The notes beneath the pieces were generated by a model that ran no database searches, was not told the origin of the DNA, and worked only from the letters and a program-made list of their open reading frames with translations. A DNA stretch of 10,431 nt. It comes from Cyclostephanos tholiformis. Its lineage: Eukaryota; Bacillariophyta; Thalassiosirophyceae; Thalassiosirales; Thalassiosiraceae. The stretch is taken from positions 1-10,431 of the forward strand of contig JALLPB010001284.1 in NCBI GenBank assembly GCA_036939975.1. Direction: 5' to 3'. Below, in pieces: positions 8,490 through 10,431 of the stretch (position 1 is the stretch's first letter; each line of letters begins with the position of its first letter). The translations under genes were made by a program, and so were the position numbers.

Positions 8490-10178
8490 CTAGAAAAATA
8501 GAGAGGGTTTTACTTCTGAATGATCATGTCTTTGAATGCCAAGGTCTTGCATCAGCGATTCCTTGCTGGATTTCAACCATGCTCTCATCCCAAAGTTCTC
8601 AGGCTTACGAAGATCATTTACATACTTCGGAGTAAGAAATATGAAAAAATTGCCACGGCCATATCTTACTTCAACGATGCCTTCGTAACCTGTTCTTGGT
8701 ACACCGGCTTTCTCATCTTGCATAATATCAAAGAGCAAGGCCAATCTCTTAAAGTGGTCAAAGTTGGAATACACAAGTCTAACATCGCCGTCTGCTACAT
8801 ATCTTTTGGCGTCACTAACCTTCTCCACGAGCTTTGCGCGCGACACACGATTCCAATAGGCATCTGCAAAGTTAGAAGCAACCAAATGGGACAAATCAAG
8901 ATCCTCCCAATGAATACTATTCTCTTCCAATTTGATCTTGTTAATCTTATCCGCGATCTTGTTGCCTGAACTTGCCCCGTCAATATTGCCGAAGTGAAAG
9001 GATCGTGAAACTTCAGGACGAATAATCTGCCTCCCCCGACGAACATCGCTCTCACGCAACCAATCGTCCCAGTATCCGTTCGGGGCCCAGTTTCTCTTCA
9101 GTCCGGTATCGGGATGCGAAGCTGGGCCATCCCACACGGACCTTGACATCATCCATCCCAGACCAGGGAAGAAATCCGAGCGTACGAGTCTTCTCGGATC
9201 GGCAACAAGTTGCTCGTATCCATTGTCGTTAAATCCAGAAACAGCCAAAAGCGTTTCATCCGAGTCGAGAAGGTCGGCGGTAGCGTTCATTAGGGAGAAG
9301 AAGTCGGGTGCAATTTGAATATCCTCCTCAAGTATGACAACTCGTTTTGGCAAAGGGGGGTTTCGTATTCGACGATAGTGCTTTTGATCCTTACTGTACG
9401 CTCCAGAAAATGTTTGGTCAAGAGCCCATCCTAGATGCGAAGCGATTCTTTTGTAAGCGTTAGCCCAATCCTTTCTCGGGTTAAACCCCTTCCTTATCTC
9501 AGTAGGGGGAGTGTGCTGTATTTGGTACAGTGGTACGCCGAGTTTCAGTTCAAATAGCTGCCGATATGCTTCAATAACAAATTGAACCTCTGAGTCCTGC
9601 CCATCTACCGAAACGATGACGGGCGCTCCAATGATTCTACCGCCCTTTCTTGCGTTATCCTGGTTAGGTTGTGTGATCCTTACACTGCCATTATTTCTTC
9701 GCGCGTTCGATTCTGCATGTTGTTGTGCGGGGTGATGTTCAAATATGTTCCACAGAGTTTTTTCTAGGTAATTGGCACGCTTGCATGTAATTATCAACAC
9801 GGGGGAGTCCATGGATTCGACATTCAAAAGAGGAACCGGTCGTATTTGCATCTCAATGAGGTTGATTTTTTGTCTAATAATCCATCCTGGAGAAGACAGC
9901 TTCGGTATTACGGGTCTCAGCTGTCGTTCGACCGGAGAGTTGATGTCGGAAGCAATTTTTATGACGAGGCAACCCCAGATTATGCTAGCAATGATGATGT
10001 TGACAAATATTATTCGAAAGACCACAATTGTGCCGTCACTGGGCTTCGTCTGTACGTGTTTCGGGGATGTCCAACCAATCCGTCCGTCGATTCTGGGGAC
10101 ATTGCTAGGTTGACACGCTGAATCGGCCCCGCGAACTTCTTCTCTCTGCAGACGACGCCGTTGAAGATGGTAGTCCAT
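8490..10178 (-). CDS. MGAT1: N-acetylglucosaminyltransferase I (GT13), single exon
   Basis: The enzyme adds the first beta-1,2-GlcNAc to the alpha-1,3 arm of Man5GlcNAc2 in the Golgi, opening the route to hybrid and complex N-glycans. The 562-aa protein is a type II membrane protein: a roughly 50-residue basic cytosolic tail, a membrane segment (about 51-74), a stem, then the catalytic domain (about 125-520). Family motifs: VLIITCKRANYLEKTL (127-142), PVIVSVDGQD (186-195), LEEDIQIAPDFF (283-294; the metal-binding motif, EDD in mammals, EED here with D286 kept), NDNGYEQLV (317-325), RSDFFPGLGWMM (333-344), YWDDWLR (369-375; probably holds the catalytic base), IIRPEVSRSFHFG (385-397), and VPRTGYEGIV (493-502). 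A charged Asn/Arg-rich insert (about 152-183) is absent from the human enzyme. The ATG lies in a GCCATGG context, and the next in-frame ATG is past the membrane segment, which supports this start. No intron is needed. Confidence 0.94.
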   Translation of the reverse strand: MDYHLQRRRLQREEVRGADSACQPSNVPRIDGRIGWTSPKHVQTKPSDGTIVVFRIIFVNIIIASIIWGCLVIKIASDINSPVERQLRPVIPKLSSPGWIIRQKINLIEMQIRPVPLLNVESMDSPVLIITCKRANYLEKTLWNIFEHHPAQQHAESNARRNNGSVRITQPNQDNARKGGRIIGAPVIVSVDGQDSEVQFVIEAYRQLFELKLGVPLYQIQHTPPTEIRKGFNPRKDWANAYKRIASHLGWALDQTFSGAYSKDQKHYRRIRNPPLPKRVVILEEDIQIAPDFFSLMNATADLLDSDETLLAVSGFNDNGYEQLVADPRRLVRSDFFPGLGWMMSRSVWDGPASHPDTGLKRNWAPNGYWDDWLRESDVRRGRQIIRPEVSRSFHFGNIDGASSGNKIADKINKIKLEENSIHWEDLDLSHLVASNFADAYWNRVSRAKLVEKVSDAKRYVADGDVRLVYSNFDHFKRLALLFDIMQDEKAGVPRTGYEGIVEVRYGRGNFFIFLTPKYVNDLRKPENFGMRAWLKSSKESLMQDLGIQRHDHSEVKPSLFF

Positions 10179-10431
10179 GGCTCTTCTCTCTCTTTTCGTG
10201 AGAGGAAGATGATGTGAAGGAAATCACAAAACGTATGAGGGGCCCCGGTGGGCTGGGGCGTGATATAATAATATAGGTATGTGAGGAGGCACTCTACCTA
10301 CCTACCGTAGAAGCCGGGGCATAAGAAACGCCGGGGCATAAGAAACATTTCCTCTTTTCTTAGATAGTTAGCCCCCTCTATGTACGTCTTAGTGGCTCCC
10401 CATCTTGTTTCTCTCGATCTGCTACGTCTAG
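10179..10431. other. Upstream region of MGAT1
   Basis: These 253 bp reach the window edge and should contain the MGAT1 promoter (minus strand). They include the GC-rich palindrome GGGGCCCC (10240-10247), an AT-rich patch (10262-10276) and the 17-bp tandem repeat listed separately. I see no coding region. Confidence 0.45.
10313..10346 (+). repeat. 17-bp tandem duplication
   Basis: GCCGGGGCATAAGAAAC occurs twice in perfect head-to-tail copies at 10313-10329 and 10330-10346. It lies about 135 bp upstream of the MGAT1 start codon. It may be a recent slippage duplication or a doubled binding site. Confidence 0.85.

Noticed and set aside
8357..8969. Plus-strand ORFs in and after the 8297-8489 spacer
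   Set aside because: They are mostly antisense to the MGAT1 C-terminal coding region and carry no recognisable motif.
1..10431. Transposon, viral insertion, CRISPR array or biosynthetic cluster
   Set aside because: No terminal repeats, transposase or reverse-transcriptase motifs, no regularly spaced repeats, and the genes have unrelated housekeeping roles.

Overview
The window reads as nuclear DNA of a photosynthetic stramenopile, most likely a diatom. Coding regions are broken by short GT-AG introns (84-159 bp). Two proteins begin with a signal peptide whose predicted cleavage leaves phenylalanine at +1, the presequence style of plastids bounded by secondary-endosymbiosis membranes. The tRNA has a 13-nt intron at the canonical site, and all recognisable proteins are eukaryotic. 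Species cannot be told from the sequence.

Layout: (1) 1-276, promoter and leader with a perfect E2F-type site. (2) 277-1993 (+), small catalytic subunit of DNA primase (PRIM1), two exons. (3) 1994-2337, convergent 3' spacer. (4) 2338-4359 (-), Ariadne-type RBR E3 ubiquitin ligase, five exons, including a 66-nt last exon that a simple ORF scan misses. (5) 4667-4752 (-), tRNA-Gln(CUG) with intron and an oligo-T terminator. (6) 5055-6158 (+), plastid-targeted long-form ribosome hibernation factor (HPF/PSRP1 family), four exons. (7) 6159-6697, spacer with a two-tier stem-loop and a double CACGTG element. (8) 6698-8296 (+), a two-exon, probably plastid membrane protein of unknown function ending in a rubredoxin-like Cys4 domain. 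(9) 8297-8489, 193-bp convergent spacer. (10) 8490-10178 (-), a single-exon N-acetylglucosaminyltransferase I (MGAT1/GnTI, family GT13). (11) 10179-10431, upstream region with a 17-bp tandem duplication.

The genes do not form a pathway. They are separate housekeeping units: DNA replication, ubiquitination, translation, plastid ribosome storage, a plastid redox or metal protein and Golgi N-glycan processing. I see no phage, transposon, CRISPR or gene-cluster signal. The points most worth following are the E2F-like control of primase, the hidden last exon of the RBR ligase, intron 3 of HPF (its retention would remove the dimerisation domain), and the unfamiliar membrane-anchor/helical/rubredoxin architecture.
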